DNA of 64,000 nt from Lepas anatifera (GCA_034440635.1 JAOTON010000204.1:1-64000), one strand, 5' to 3'. Shown: positions 46,511-58,748, counted from the first letter of the stretch. A program made the numbers and translations. The notes: a model not told the origin generated them from the letters alone.

Positions 46511-47333
46511 TTGAAGGGAGATACGCGAAAAATTATTATTGTGGTTTCTTGCTATTTGAAAAATCTTGATTACGAAACTGTCAATTATAATTGATAGTTT
46601 TAGAAGACAGTTTTTACAAACAAATTTTGTATCTTCGGTAAAATTTTGGGAGGCCACTCACTTATTATCGAAATAGGCTAATAGTTCCGATAAAATGCTG
46701 AAACCTTCAACCATCACATAATTTTCGAAAACTATTTAAAGTTGAAAAGTAATGTTTTTTGTAATAAAATTTTTTTCTCCTGTATTTGTATTTGATAAAT
46801 TTTACAAAGCCTTTAAAAACTACAAAAAATTCATTTGCCCCAGAAACGGAAACAAAACATAATTACTCAAGTCTTCAGCCGTTTCGTACCTCGAGTCTTG
46901 TGTCGTTTTCTGCTTCAGCCCCAGGATGACGAAACTTTTGCGCCAAATAGGTCACGTGACCCCGGTATGAGAATTCGTAGGCTTCTGATTGGTTAATTGT
47001 GATTTGTTTTAAGCCCTATATTTCTGTTTCAAAAGAGTTTTGGAAAGTGGTTTTTCTTAAGTAAATTTTTTGCTGTAGTAGTCCAAAGTTCTGCATCATT
47101 GTTTAGGATAGATATGACCTAATTTTTAGACAAATTGATAACCTTAGCTGGGGGTGCGTCATTTAAATCGATAAGAGGTGTACCGGTAAAGTCGTCTAGA
47201 AATGTTGACTCTGAGAGCAATTTTAAGGCATTTGCTGGCCGAATTCGCAAAAAAAGAGAATAGGACTTCTGAAACAACTTTTTGTGACCTTTGATCTAGA
47301 CAATAAATTTGTCTTTCACCTATCTCCCTTTGA
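46511..47333. mobile_element. P-family element, copy P3
   Basis: Inverted ends AGGGAGATACGCGAAAAAT (left) and the complement of AGGGAGATAGGTGAAAG (right). Target duplication TTGA/TCAA at 46511-46514 and 47330-47333. Same insertion point in the LINE as P2, so P entered before the inverted duplication. Confidence 0.82.
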
Positions 47334-48060
47334 TGTCACTTGCTGAGGAAGGTCATTTATGTACACAAGGAAAAGCAGTGGCCCACGCACTGTTCCCTGA
47401 GGAACTCCTGATACCACAGGGGCTGGAGCAGACTGCTCTCCATCAAGAACCACCTGCTGCGTGCGACCCTGCAGGAATCACTGGATCCATGTAAGGGTTT
47501 TTTCCGGTGATGCCGTAATGTTGCAGTTTGATGGCAAGTCTTTTTTGGGGCACTTTGTCGAAAGCTTTACTAAAATCTAGAGTCATAGCGTCGATTTACT
47601 GATGTTGACTTAGTCCCCGCGCAAGATCGTCTACAGTGATGATGAGTTGTGACTAACACGACCGCCGCTTTCTCAACCCATGCTGTTGGTTTACGATGAA
47701 GTTGTTAATCTCCAGGTGGTTCATGAGATGGCTGTGAGTGATATGATTCAGCACTTTACAGCAGATGGATGTTAAGCTCACAGGCCTGTAGTTGGAAGCA
47801 GCAGCCTTGTCTCCTTTTTTAAAGATAGGTGCGACTTAAGCCTTCTTCCAGTCTTCCGGATTCTGTGCTCTCTCCAGAGACTCTTGCAAGATGATTGTAA
47901 GTGCTGGTGCCAGTACAGCAGACATAGTATGTAGAAATCTGCTGGAGATCTGGTCTGCTCCTATGGTCTAGTGGGGATTAAGATTTCTGAGGAGTTATTC
48001 TACGCCAGGAGTGGACACGAGAATATCAGGGACCTCCTGATTGAGTGGTGGGCCCATGCT
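47334..48060 (-). pseudogene. LINE reverse transcriptase domain (CR1/L2-like), decayed
   Basis: Minus strand from about 47830: FKKGDKAAASNYRPVSLTSI, CCKVLNHITHSHLMNHLEIN, QHGLRKRRSC, AMTLDFSKAFDKVPQKRL, then [20 protein letters not shown] and NDLPQQVTS. These are reverse-transcriptase motifs in order, missing only the catalytic Asp-Asp box, which follows after P3. Stops interrupt it (after RKRRSC and in the block before DAMTLDF, among others). The upstream endonuclease is absent. Confidence 0.83.
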
Positions 48061-48895
48061 CGGAATATTTGTGAAGTTTTCCTGCGCAAAATTTATAGGT
48101 TATAAAAACCTTCGCGTGGTGCAGAAAGATCAAACGTTGAAAATCCCATTGTCAATGCAAAAACAAACGTGGTTAAAAATACATTCCGATTTATTTTTAC
48201 ACTTCACGACTCATTCGATGGGATTGATATTAACAGCGTGAATAATAACCGGCATCTGCGACGCAGGGTGCGAAATTGCACCCAAAATGCACCCACCCCG
48301 GAATAGTCGGCAACAGGTAAACTTAGGTATTGGTGACTCAAAGCTATCTCAAACCGAAAAGGTGAACTGTAACGCCCTGGCACGATTCGGCAAGTCGAAT
48401 GTATGTGACCAAGCCCCCATATAGGTATATTTGGTATTTTTGGTCCGCATAATCCCTGAATTTTCTCCAAGCTATTTTCAGTAAATTACACGGCAAACGA
48501 CTCTGACTCAGATACATGTTGAGTTCGTAAATATTACTTATTGAGCAAAACTGGAAAAAATCTGTGATTATGTGAACCAACAATGCTTCATACGCATGCA
48601 AACTTGGTTGCATACTTTAGACTTGCAGGACTGTCAGGAGATTAAATTTTGTTCTTTTCAGCTTGAGTCAGTTTTGAATTTCCAACAAGTTTGACAGCAG
48701 GGGATTCCAAGCGATAATTTTAAGCTGTGCAAGCTTGGACATAGGCACTGCGTTTTTCTTTGCCGAAGAAATAAGCCAGTCAAGTCTAATTACAGCTCGC
48801 TGCGTTTTGACCCCCGCCTTTTCTATACGTTAGAGTCACCAATTTATTATAAAGAAAACGTCTCCTTGCATGTAAGGACTTCAAAAAGGGGACAT
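48061..48895. other. No recognised gene
   Basis: Central spacer of the inverted duplication, left of M3; short ORFs only. Confidence 0.4.
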
Positions 48896-49352
48896 TTAAA
48901 GGGAATGTGGCACCTTCACAACGTGATTTTAACTGAGATAGCCAAGTTGTAAAACAAGTCGGAAAACCCGGTACTCCATATTTCATCTGTCCTGGAACTC
49001 GATATTTCCGTAGAAAAAAGCTAAAACCTAGCTGACACCAGCCCCCCATCAGCCTGTCGCCGGGCGGCCATTGTTGTGAGCTACTGGTGTGACGACATAT
49101 GCTGACGTCACGATGAGCATCAGCCAATCGAAGCCCTTGAAGCGTTTCAAGTATGGTAGTGGTTGCCAGATCGTGACATCATCCACAGGCTGATATTTAT
49201 TTCTTTTTCTAGAGGAGTATTTTTAGAAACAAAATATTGAGCTTCTTGTACATTTTTCAGAGAAATCATGAGTGGTTTCATTATTTTTGGCTAAAAGTAG
49301 GCCTAATTTCACAAAATTCCATGTTTCGACCAAGGTGCCACATTCCCTTTAA
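48896..49352. mobile_element. M-family TTAA element, copy M3
   Basis: TTAA at 48896-48899 and 49349-49352; perfect inverted ends AGGGAATGTGGCACCTT and AAGGTGCCACATTCCCT. 457 bp, non-coding. Reference copy lacking the W insertion of M2. Confidence 0.92.
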
Positions 49353-50029
49353 GCACTTCTGTGTTGAAAACAAACTTAATCACATAAACGTTACCTAATC
49401 TGAAATTTGCGATTGATGTGTCTTAAATACCACTGTTTTTCTTTCTTCATGGCAATTATATTATCAAAGGCACTTTGCATCATACTTGAGAGAGTACCTA
49501 TTATGTGCAACTGAAATTTCCGTCTGAATGAAAAGAGTTTTTAAGCCTTGTTAGTGTTTAAGCCTTGTTTTTAGTGTTTCTGATGAATTCATATTTTTGT
49601 CCCTGATTGGATTAGGTACGTGTTAAGAGGGCGGGGAAGCGAAAGGCAACGAATCGAAACCATGTTTAAAAGCCCAGTTCGTGGGCAGAGAAGAATGCCG
49701 TGTCAATCGACAAGATTGCACAACCAAAATTGCGTTTTTGGACACCCCACCCAGACAGCCACACATGTTACAATAAAAACATACATAGAAACGGACACGA
49801 GGACATACAATGCTTGAAGCCCAATGCATAACACAATAAGAAACAAATCACTGAAAATCAGAGCTAAGAAATACAATCACGTAACAATCAACACCTTAAA
49901 ATTTGTCGGCGGTTTGCCCTGAGTAGTTGTGTGCTTTTCTGTAACTCCGTTCACTTTTTTGCCATGCCGATCTTATCACCATATATGACTTGGCATATTC
50001 GTTCTGCCCCTACTTACTGGGGCAAAAAT
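49353..50029. other. No recognised gene
   Basis: Right part of the spacer; short ORFs on both strands (49620-49829) without domains. Confidence 0.4.
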
Positions 50030-52577
50030 TCCTTGTGTACATAAATGACCTTCCTCAGCGAGTGACATCAAAGGGAGATAGGCGAAAGAAAAATGTATTG
50101 TCTATATCAAAAGGTCACAAAAAGTTGTTTCAGAAGTCCTATTCTCTTTTTTTTGCGAATTCGGCCTGCAAATGCCTTAAAATTGCTCTCAAAGTCAACA
50201 TTTCTAGGTGCTTTTACCGGTACACATCTTATCGATTTAAATGACGCACCCCCGGCTAAGGCTATCAATTTCTCTAAAAATTAGGTCATATCTATCCGAC
50301 ACAGTGATGTAGAACTTTGGACTACTACATAAAAAATTACTTAAGAAAAACAACATTCCAAAACTCTTTTGAAACATAAATATAGGGCTTAAAACAAATC
50401 ACAATTAACCAATCAGAAGCCTACGAATTCTCATACCGGGGTCACGTGACCCATTTGGCGCAAAAGTTTCGTCATCCTGGGGCTGAAGCAGAAAACGACT
50501 CAAGACTCGAGGTACGAAACGGTTGAAGACTTGAGTAATTATGTTTTGTTTCCGTTTCTAGGGCAAACCTTTTTTGCAGTTTTTAAAGGCTTTGTAAAAT
50601 TGGTTCAAATACAAATACAGGAGAACAAACATTTTTATTACAAAAAAACATTGCTTTTCAACTTTAAAAATAGTTTTCGAAAATTAAGTTATGGGTGAAG
50701 GTTTCAGCATTTTATCGGAACTGTTAGCCTATTTCGATGATAAGTGAGTGGCCTCCCAACATTTTGCCGAAGATACAATTTTTTTGTAAAAACTGTCTAT
50801 TAAAACTGTCAATTATAATTGACAGCTTCGTAATCAAGGTTTTTCAAATAGCAAGAAACCATAATAATAATTTTTCGCGTATCTCCCTTCAACGTCAAGA
50901 CTATTCGCGGACGACTGCCTTCTGTACAGGACCATCAATGCTCCATCTGTGAATCAGTGCAGCTGCAGTAGGACCTCGACTCACTCCGGCAGTGGGAAAA
51001 GGACTGGCAAATGCAATTTAATCCTGATAAATGTGAAGTTATCAAGATCACCAACAAGAAGACCATCATTCTAGTATAGTCACATCATACATCATTCGAC
51101 CTGCCATAACGAGAGGAAGCGAATGGTGCCGAAAAATGATTCGAACTCAACTCTCTCAAACGCTAGAGCTTAGAAACTGTTCTCTAACATTCCACTTTCT
51201 TTGACCTATTATGACCTCAATTTTGAGCTAAGTCAAAAAGTGACTGATATAGTTTTTTCATAAATGATGAGCTATCCACCAGCTTTCACGTTTTTTTCAT
51301 ATTTCGCATAGGAGCCGGATCCGAGGGGTGTGTGCTTAAACACCCCCCCATCCCTGCCAGGGCGAAGGTGGCTCGGAGGCCCACCGGGGCAGGTGTTAAC
51401 TTTAGGGCTGCTTTTCAAACTCTTGAAGGCGTATATTAACTTTAGAGTTGGTTTTCAAACTCCTGAGTGATGCTTCCAAGCTCCTTAAAAAAACAAAGTT
51501 TTTCACGCCACTTCTTGGTTCCTTCTATTGCTGCCGGATCGTTGATGCCGCTCAAAGAACGTCAGTGCCGTTCCTGCGTTCTTCCGTGCCGCACCGGTGC
51601 CATCAGCAACGTGGCACTGATTGGGGTCACTTCAGTTTTACATGCACTCCCAGGTTCGTCGATACTATTCCGGTTTTCCAGTTCAGTATGTCATTCATCC
51701 TTGCTAACCCTCCACCTATGGGTTGCCTCTAGCTTCTTAATGGTGCCCCATATTATTAGTGAAGGCATCATCCCACCAATGCCACCTCCAGTCAAGGGTG
51801 CCGCCCCTGCCCCCCTAGAGTTCATCATTGCTATCTCTTGTGCAATATGACCACCCTGAGAGATACTGCACCTTATTGCACCTGAGAGACCTGAGAGATA
51901 TTGCACCTTAACCCTATTTCCAACAGGGGGAGCAGATTCTGCCCACCCCTCAGGTTTTTCCGTGGTATCTCCGAAACGGTTTGAGATAGGCTCTTGAAAT
52001 TTTGTGGCTTTTCTTATAGTGCGTGTTCCCTGAAAATTTTGAAAAAAATATATGCCAGAGGCGGAGCTATGGCTCGCTAATTTGGGGGGTTTAATCCAGA
52101 GGCCGAGCATTGTCGCCGGTGTCGCATTTGTCCTACAATAAAGCTGTATGTTCGGAATTGGTAGCATTTATAATGTTTGAATGCTATTACTGAGACTTAG
52201 GATGAAACTTAATGTGTATGTTGCCATAATTTTGCTCATAGGCTGTCCCAGAAGCTCAAAATGGGAGGTTTACAATGTTATCCATCCGAGCTCTTCCAGA
52301 GTAAATAGATTGCGTACAGAATGTTCGGGAGGGGTAAACATAACTATGCATTGATCCTATATGTGTGTTGTATGATGATAGGAACTCATAGGCGTGCTCA
52401 GGTACCGTAATTTGGGGGGTTCACTCGCACTCTCATTTTAGTGTTTTTTTTGCATTGAATGAGATAAAAATTGTAACTTTGCGTTTAGTTCTAACACTAA
52501 ATGAGATTGGGGGTAACAGCTCATGTGTATTTCGATATATTTTTGGCCATAGGCGGTTCCAGGAGCTCACAATGGGG
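50030..52577 (+). repeat. Right arm of the 2.5-kb inverted duplication
   Basis: Inverse of 44853-47372. Starts inside the LINE ([12 protein letters not shown]), then P2, then RLFADDCLLYR and the LINE piece to about 51075, a U-like GGTCA segment ending CGGGGCAGGTG-TTAA (51396-51399), and diverged approximately 300-bp repeats to 52577. ORFs within are by-products. Confidence 0.85.
50068..50892. mobile_element. P-family element, copy P2, inside a LINE
   Basis: TCAA at 50068-50071 and 50889-50892; ends AGGGAGATAGGCGAAAG and CGCGTATCTCCCT. Excising the element and one TCAA joins DLPQRVTS to TSRLFADDC in one reading frame, which is the normal reverse-transcriptase order. Confidence 0.88.
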
Positions 52578-54599
52578 GTCTACAATATTATCCATTCGAA
52601 CTCTTCCAAGGGGAATAAACTGGCTACAGCGGAGACGGGAGGGGTAAAAATAAGGATGTATTGATCCCATTCGTGTATTATATGATACAAAGATATCGTA
52701 GGCGTGCTCATGGGTACCGTAATTAGAGGGTTCACTTTCAAGCGTATTTTAGTGTTGTGTCTGCATTGAATGGGGCAAAGCATCGTAGATATGTATTTAG
52801 TCCTAACTACAAATGGACATAATTCATCCATAGGCGGATCCAGGAGTAATCCCCGGGTCAGGCAAGGGAAAATAAACGCGGGGTAATTTGAAAAGCAGCC
52901 ATACCTGAAAGGCGGGGTAATTTGTGCCTTACCTCACTATTTAGTCTCCCTGAATCCGTCTCTGACATATTTTTGGAATTTGAGCCCTTTGCTTGACATC
53001 AGATATATCACACTGTACCTGGCGTGTGCTCCTCTGCAAACAAAGAAAAAAATGACAAAATTTATATAATTTCCCCAAATTTCTGGCCTTCAACCGCCCT
53101 TGAAATTTAAATTTCACCTAAATGGGAGATATGACCATTTCCGAGCAATTATCTGTCAATCCATACTAGTTTCGTGAAAATCAAGCCTAAGAGGCAAGAG
53201 TTACGAATAATGTAAAAAAGGCAGAAAGGTATATTTTGAACCCGCTACCCTCAATTAAAAAAATTGAAAATTTCTTTTAAAAGGATGTGTAGCGCGAGAG
53301 GAATTGATTTCAGTCTAAGTTTTTAAAATCGGCCGGGTAGATTTCGAGATCTTAGGGGGCAGGATCTGCCCCATGTTGGAAATAGAAGTAGCCGAGAGCC
53401 CGTTGGAAATAGGGTTCCCATTAAAAAATTATAAGCTTACACTGCTTCTACAGATTTTAGCGGAATGACTTAAAAACCATTTTGCGATATGAGTGCATCT
53501 AAACGGCTACAATTGTGTGCTTCGTGACTCGTTCTGTATCGTGGATCTAAGGCCAGAAAAATTATGGGACCTCCACACTGCAGGCGTGCGTGACGGTTTT
53601 GAAATATATGTTTTTAACTACATGCGTACTAGATCCATTGGAAAACAAGAACACCATGTGTTCGTGGCCTATTACAGAGGTTGAAGCAGAACAATTCAAC
53701 CTCTCGCCTCTAATGGTCTATCTGAGGCGGAGGAAGCGATTTTCTATTTTCAGCCAAGATCACTCGACGGAATAAAGACAAAGTTTTCGTGCTGCCGTTA
53801 TTGTGTTGTCTTCCCTCTGTGAATCGATCTGTGTACCTGCATTACGACCTACTAGGTCACTCACTACCTTTGAATCTGATATAGCATGTTAAAACCCTAT
53901 TGGTACCATTGTATTCGCAATGCACTGCTGAGCTGACTGCTGAGCAGTCAGCTGTTCGGACGTGTTCACAGGAGCTCCGCGTAATCATCCAATTTTATAT
54001 TTCTTTTTGGCGATTTGAGTATGGGTGGTGTTCTCATTTTGGAGATTAATTCATCTTGCGGATGAGTTCAATAATTCTCGTTCATCGGTCTACTAGCTGG
54101 AGACTGCGAAGGTATTGAAGATTTCGATCCTTCGAGCTTTCCAGTCGGAGTAAGCAGAAACAGGCGCGACGATATCGGTGTTTTCCATGCTACTGACAAA
54201 AAACCTCCAATTCAGCTTCGATTTTGTAGAACGTGACGTTGTGCTGAGAGATACTCTCCTAGAACATTTCTTAGTCGTCCCGCTTTGCAGCCGTCGTGAA
54301 AAACGTGACGGTGTGAAGGCCACGCTTTCACTTTAAACGTAATTTTAAACGAACCACACACAAAACCAACGCTGCTTCTCGAAAATCACTGGAAAAGGCT
54401 AACGTGTTTCGGCTCTTGCGCATGCACGGGGTGCGAGGGTGTGTTGAGACGCTCTTGTGAAACAACCGTTTCGGTGTGACTAGCTTCTGTAGACAGTTAC
54501 ATTTCTGCTTAAAACAGAGTGACACAATTAAAAATTATTTTGTGTCGCTCATTATTCCCGCTTGAGTGTACATTCCCGACATTTAGGACTTAGCGTCGG
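52578..54599. other. No recognised gene; possible LINE 5' region toward the right
   Basis: The first 250 bp are a partial, diverged tandem copy of the preceding 300-bp unit (TAGGCGTGCTCATGGGTACC). A GGCGGATCCAGG word at 52833 is a decayed MITE end. The rest has short ORFs only; the 5' boundary of the LINE could not be set. Confidence 0.4.
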
Positions 54600-54711
54600 G
54601 TCTGGATGAGAGTGACCGTTCACTCCGCCATGTCTGACGGGGCGCTGTCACAGTCCGCTACATTGAGCAAATCCGTCTCGAGGTCAGCGCGTGACCTAAT
54701 CAGCCGCGTCG

Positions 54712-54785
54712 TGGCAGAGTGGTTAACGCGGTCGAGCTCTGATGTCCGGCCCAGGAGGGGAGAGGTTCGATTCCTGGTCACCGTG
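54712..54785 (+). repeat. tRNA-like segment in the LINE 5' region
   Basis: CGTCGTGGCAGAGTGGTTAACGC... followed by GAGGTTCGATTCCTGG about 45 bases later resembles a tRNA-Ser/Leu A box, long variable arm and B box. Arms do not pair well enough to call a functional tRNA. It could be a SINE head fused to the LINE leader or an internal polymerase III promoter. Confidence 0.4.
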
Positions 54786-54973
54786 TCCGCTCCATTGGTT
54801 TTCTGCGCAATCAAAGTCACACCCTCACTCGAGAGTTATGCCTGCTCTGCAAGTGTTGTCGGGGACGGCCTGCATCTACTGCTGCGGCAGCACCTGTCAG
54901 CGTTCTGCAACTCTGGGCTTCAGAGAGTCAACATAGGCTTCGGCTGAGAATACCAACCCGTGTTTGGTGGCTG

Positions 54974-57900
54974 ATGCTGCTGCTGGCGATTTCGGGTAAC
55001 ATCGAATGTAGCCCTGGGCCTGCTCTCCGTGTTTACAGCCAGAATGTGAATAGCCTTAACACGCGCACTGGAGGGGGCCTCGGAGGCCCCCACCTGTTTT
55101 TCCGAGGTGGCCGGAGAACCGCTTGTAGCCGAAAAACGAAACGTGATCACATTTAACAGAATTTAATAGCGCGTCGATTGGTGAAGACTTTTTGAAAATC
55201 GGCCGAAAATTTTTTGACTTATAGGCTTTCAAAGTCAGACCTGCATTTTGAGATCGCCGTAAACGCGCGGTCGGACCAGTTAGCTTGCATTGAAGACCGA
55301 GTGGTGACGTCATAACGTCATATAAGCGGGACTATATGTCAAGGTCACTTCACATGAAAGTCAAGGTCAAGGTCAAAGGTCACAGGTCAAGGTCATATCT
55401 GCACTTTCAAGGTCACTGACCACTGTGCGTCCGGCCAAATGACGTTACCCCGTCTGACATATATTATGCTATGACGTCATCGGTAGGGTATCCCAATACA
55501 AAGGTCAAGGTCAAAGGTCAAGGTCAAAGGTCATTGGGAAAGGTCAATCCTCATTTCCCGCCAAACAGTGGCTACAGTGTTAGTCAAAGTGTAAATAATA
55601 AGTAGTATACCATATGGTGACCTTAAAGGTCAATGACCTTGAATGACCTTGACCCAAAAGTTTTGGGGAAGCCTCTTTGAGACCTCTTCTCTATGAACCT
55701 TGTCTGCCTTTAGCTTATTCCTGCCATTTTCCTGCATAATCACAGCATTTACCAATCGATCCCAGCATGGCCAATATTTGACCTTTACGACCTCGTTTGA
55801 CCTTAAAGATATTGACCTAGGTCAATGAAAATTGGTCATCATGTAGATCACTATAGCCTCCACCCACCTACCAAGTGGCGTTTTTTTAACCCTCTTAGTT
55901 TCCGAGATCTTAGGGGCCTACCAGGCCCCCTCCAGTGCGCGTTAGTGCCAGACCCCTCTCCAGTGCGGGTGTTAAAGGAAAGCTGGGCGTGTTCCGTACT
56001 TACGCTGGAGAGCTGGCAGCCTTCGACGCTGTGTGTTTCGTCGAAACGAAAATGGCCTCCAACCTGCCGGCGGACTCCTAGCTACAGTCGGCTCTCGCGG
56101 AATATACATGGTTCGGGCGCGACCGCAATGTAAACGGCGGTGGAGTTGCATGCGCTGTAAAATCGTCCCTTTCCCCGTTTCGCAGACTGGATCTCGAGCC
56201 TGACTGCGAATCGATTGTTATCCAGCTGGGATCAGGGACGTCGGGGTTCCTCGCCACGTGTTATCGGCCCCCGGACGAGGATTTGGCGATGGGGAAGATA
56301 GCCGAACTGCTGCGCAGACTGCACGCCACGGGACGGCCGTACCTGATGACCGGGGACCTGAATTTGCCGGAGCTGACCTGGAGCCGAGAGGGAGCCACTT
56401 TTCAGAGGCGCTCCCGCCGTGCTGTGACGCTCGTCGACGCCTTGACTGAATGTGAAGCACAACAGTCGGTAATGACTCCGACACGTGGAGGCAACACACT
56501 AGACCTAGTGGTATCGCGTGGTGGGGCTGTGGACAGTGAAGTTAGCGATGACATTTTTAATTCAGATCACAAAGCAGTGGAGAGCAGTTTTTGTGTAAAC
56601 ATGAGCTGTGCGCCCCGTCCCACCAGATGTAAGGTTTATAATTACAGGCGTGCGGACTTTGCTGGACTTCGTCAGGCTCTGAGGGCGCTACCATGGAATG
56701 TTCTGGAGGATTTAGACGTCAATGATGTTGTTAGTGTGTCCTATGACTTTGCTTTTGCCGCTATCAGTAATTATGTGCCAATGGTTGAGTTGCGTCGTAA
56801 ATATCCACTCTGGTATGATCGTACTGTCCGTGACCTCCTGAAAGACAAGGAGGTGGCGCATAGGTGTAAGAAATCGAACACAACCCAGGATAATATCGAG
56901 GCTCACTCCAGAGCTAGGGCTGATTTTAAAATGCATGCCGCTCATAGTTTTAGGTCTTACTTGCTCAGCCTCATCCGGGATTTTAAAGATAATCCCAAGC
57001 GGTATTGGACGTTTACAAAATCAATTAAATCGTGTGCTCAAGTGTATCCTGTGCTTGAATGGTGTGGCCAGAAAGTGACGGATGTAGTAGATCGGGCGAA
57101 TGTTTTTAATGCTTGTTTTAAGAAAAAATTTGCGATCCGTACGACGGCTCATTGCCCGAGCCGCCCGTTTTGAACACACCCGGTCTAACACATTTTGAGG
57201 TACCACAGGGCCGGGTGGCCCAGCTTTTGCGCGAGTTGAGTCTTCACAAGGCTTGTGGTTCTGACGGACTTAGCGCGAGGATTATGCGCGAGTGTTCGGA
57301 AGAGTTTGTAATCCCCCTTGAAATTATCTATCGTCTGTCAGTGCGATCCGGGGTGTTTCCGTCGATGTGAAAGGAGGCCAATGTGATTCCTGTTTTCAAA
57401 AGGGGCTCAAAAAAGTTACCAGAAAATTACAGACCGGTCTCTCTTTTGGCAATCAGTTCAAAAATTTTGGAGAAGGTAGTATGTGAGAACCTGCTTCGCG
57501 CATGTCGTCCAGCGCTACCAGACTCCCAGCATGGTTTTCTTCCCAACCGCTCGTGTGTGACCAACTTAGCGTGTTTCATGGACCACTGCTGGATCTCACT
57601 GACAAAAGGATTTCAAACGGATGCCATTTACACGGATTATTCATCCGCTTTTACTAGTGTCAGCCACAGGCTTCTTTTACATAAACTTAGGCACTCTTTT
57701 AATATCACCGGTTCTGCATATGGTTGGATTGAGGTCCTACCTGAGCCAGCGCTCCCAGCGAGTCATTCTCGATGGGAAGTACTCTGACTGGGTCCCGGTA
57801 TTATCCAGAGTTCCGGAAGGCAGTATTCTTGGCCCGATCCTCTTCACCTGTTACGTAGCTGACCTTCCAAGACAAATTAAAACTTGTTCATTATCATACG

Positions 57901-58748
57901 CAGATGATGTCAAAATTTTTCACAGAATTCAAGGCCCAACAGATGTTGATTCTCTCCAGGCCGACCTAAACCAACTAAACGACTGGTCAAAAACCTGGCA
58001 TCTTAAGCTCAATCCAGCCAAGTGCAAGGCCATCACATTCACGTTACGTACATCACCAATCACATGTCCATATTTTTTAGACGGTCATCAGCTATAACGC
58101 TGTTTTAACATTAGGGACTTAGGCGTGGTCTTAGACTCTAAGCTGACATTCGCAGAGCACGTGGACTCGGGTATGGGCAAGGCAAACCGGATGCTTGGGC
58201 TCCTTATGCGTAGCATTCAGGTTTCTTCCTGTGCATGCCCTCCGAGTTTTAATCACTGTGCTGTTATGTGTGCGTACAAGGCTCATGTCAGATCATTACT
58301 AGAATATGGCAGTGTAATCTGGTCTGATGCCGCAGTTACGCATCTTCCCCGCCTCGAAAGGCTACAGCATCGTTTCTTAATGTGGTTGGGCGCACATACA
58401 CATAGCCGAAATGTAATGGATTATCAGTCACTTATGACCCATTTTCGATGTTCATCTATTAAGGCGAGATTTGCTCGAGCTGATATAAGGTTCTTGCGCT
58501 CTGCGTTCAATGGCCGGCTGGATTGTAACGAGCTTGTGCCTATGTTTGCTGTCCTAGCTCCCGTCCAACACTCACGGCACACTGGCTTGTTCAGTGTGCC
58601 TCGTGGTAGAGTTAATACAGTGCAAAATGGCTTTAGGATACGTCTACCGAAACTTGCCAATGATTTCCTGCACCAAACACCAGCAGAGGACTTTTTCAGC
58701 CGACTAGATTCTTTCGTTCGAATGTGCTGCGATATGCGAATAGTGTAG
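54974..58748 (+). pseudogene. LINE endonuclease-reverse transcriptase, multiple disruptions
   Basis: The protein copies LINE RNA into a nicked target site. Seen in order: LLLAISGNIECSPGP and RVYSQNVNSL (start of the endonuclease), FVETKM, TGDLNLPELTW (about 56350), LDLVVSR, NSDHKAVE (about 56562). Then the reverse transcriptase: IPVFKRGSKKLPENYRPVSL, DAIYTDYSSAFTSVSH, RVPEGSILGPILFTCYVADL and the catalytic YADD at 57897-57908, then NPAKCKAI, LGVVLDSKLTF and a C-terminus to 58748. Disruptions: the T5 element at 55056, TAG at 56079-56081, a frame change near 57140, TGA at 57368-57370 in place of Trp, a frame change near 57735, and TAA at 58095-58097. Core catalytic residues remain recognisable, so decay looks recent relative to other copies here. 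One frame (56082-57173) is open for over 360 codons. Confidence 0.87.
55056..55975. mobile_element. T-like TTAA element (T5) inside the LINE endonuclease
   Basis: TTAA at 55056-55059 and 55972-55975; ends CACGCGCACTGGAGGGGGCC and CCAGTGCGGGTG. A second inner copy of the end (GGCCCCCTCCAGTGCGCG) lies at 55924-55941. Between 55335 and 55650 there are about a dozen AGGTCA, mostly as TCAAGGTCA tandems, plus several TGACCT. Removing it restores QNVNSL-KGKLGVFRTYAGEL in frame. Confidence 0.88.

Larger units (their letters stand above)
44853..47372 (-). repeat. Left arm of a 2.5-kb inverted duplication
   Basis: Reverse complement of 50030-52577. It includes a LINE piece, the P3 element, a U-like GGTCA segment with TTAA at 46001-46004, and about 300-bp units with TTCCAGGAGCTCACAATGGG words. 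Translated non-coding blocks (45885-45523 against 51467-51850) differ at only a handful of about 100 residues, so arms are roughly 95% alike there. ORFs within it are not genes. Confidence 0.85.
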
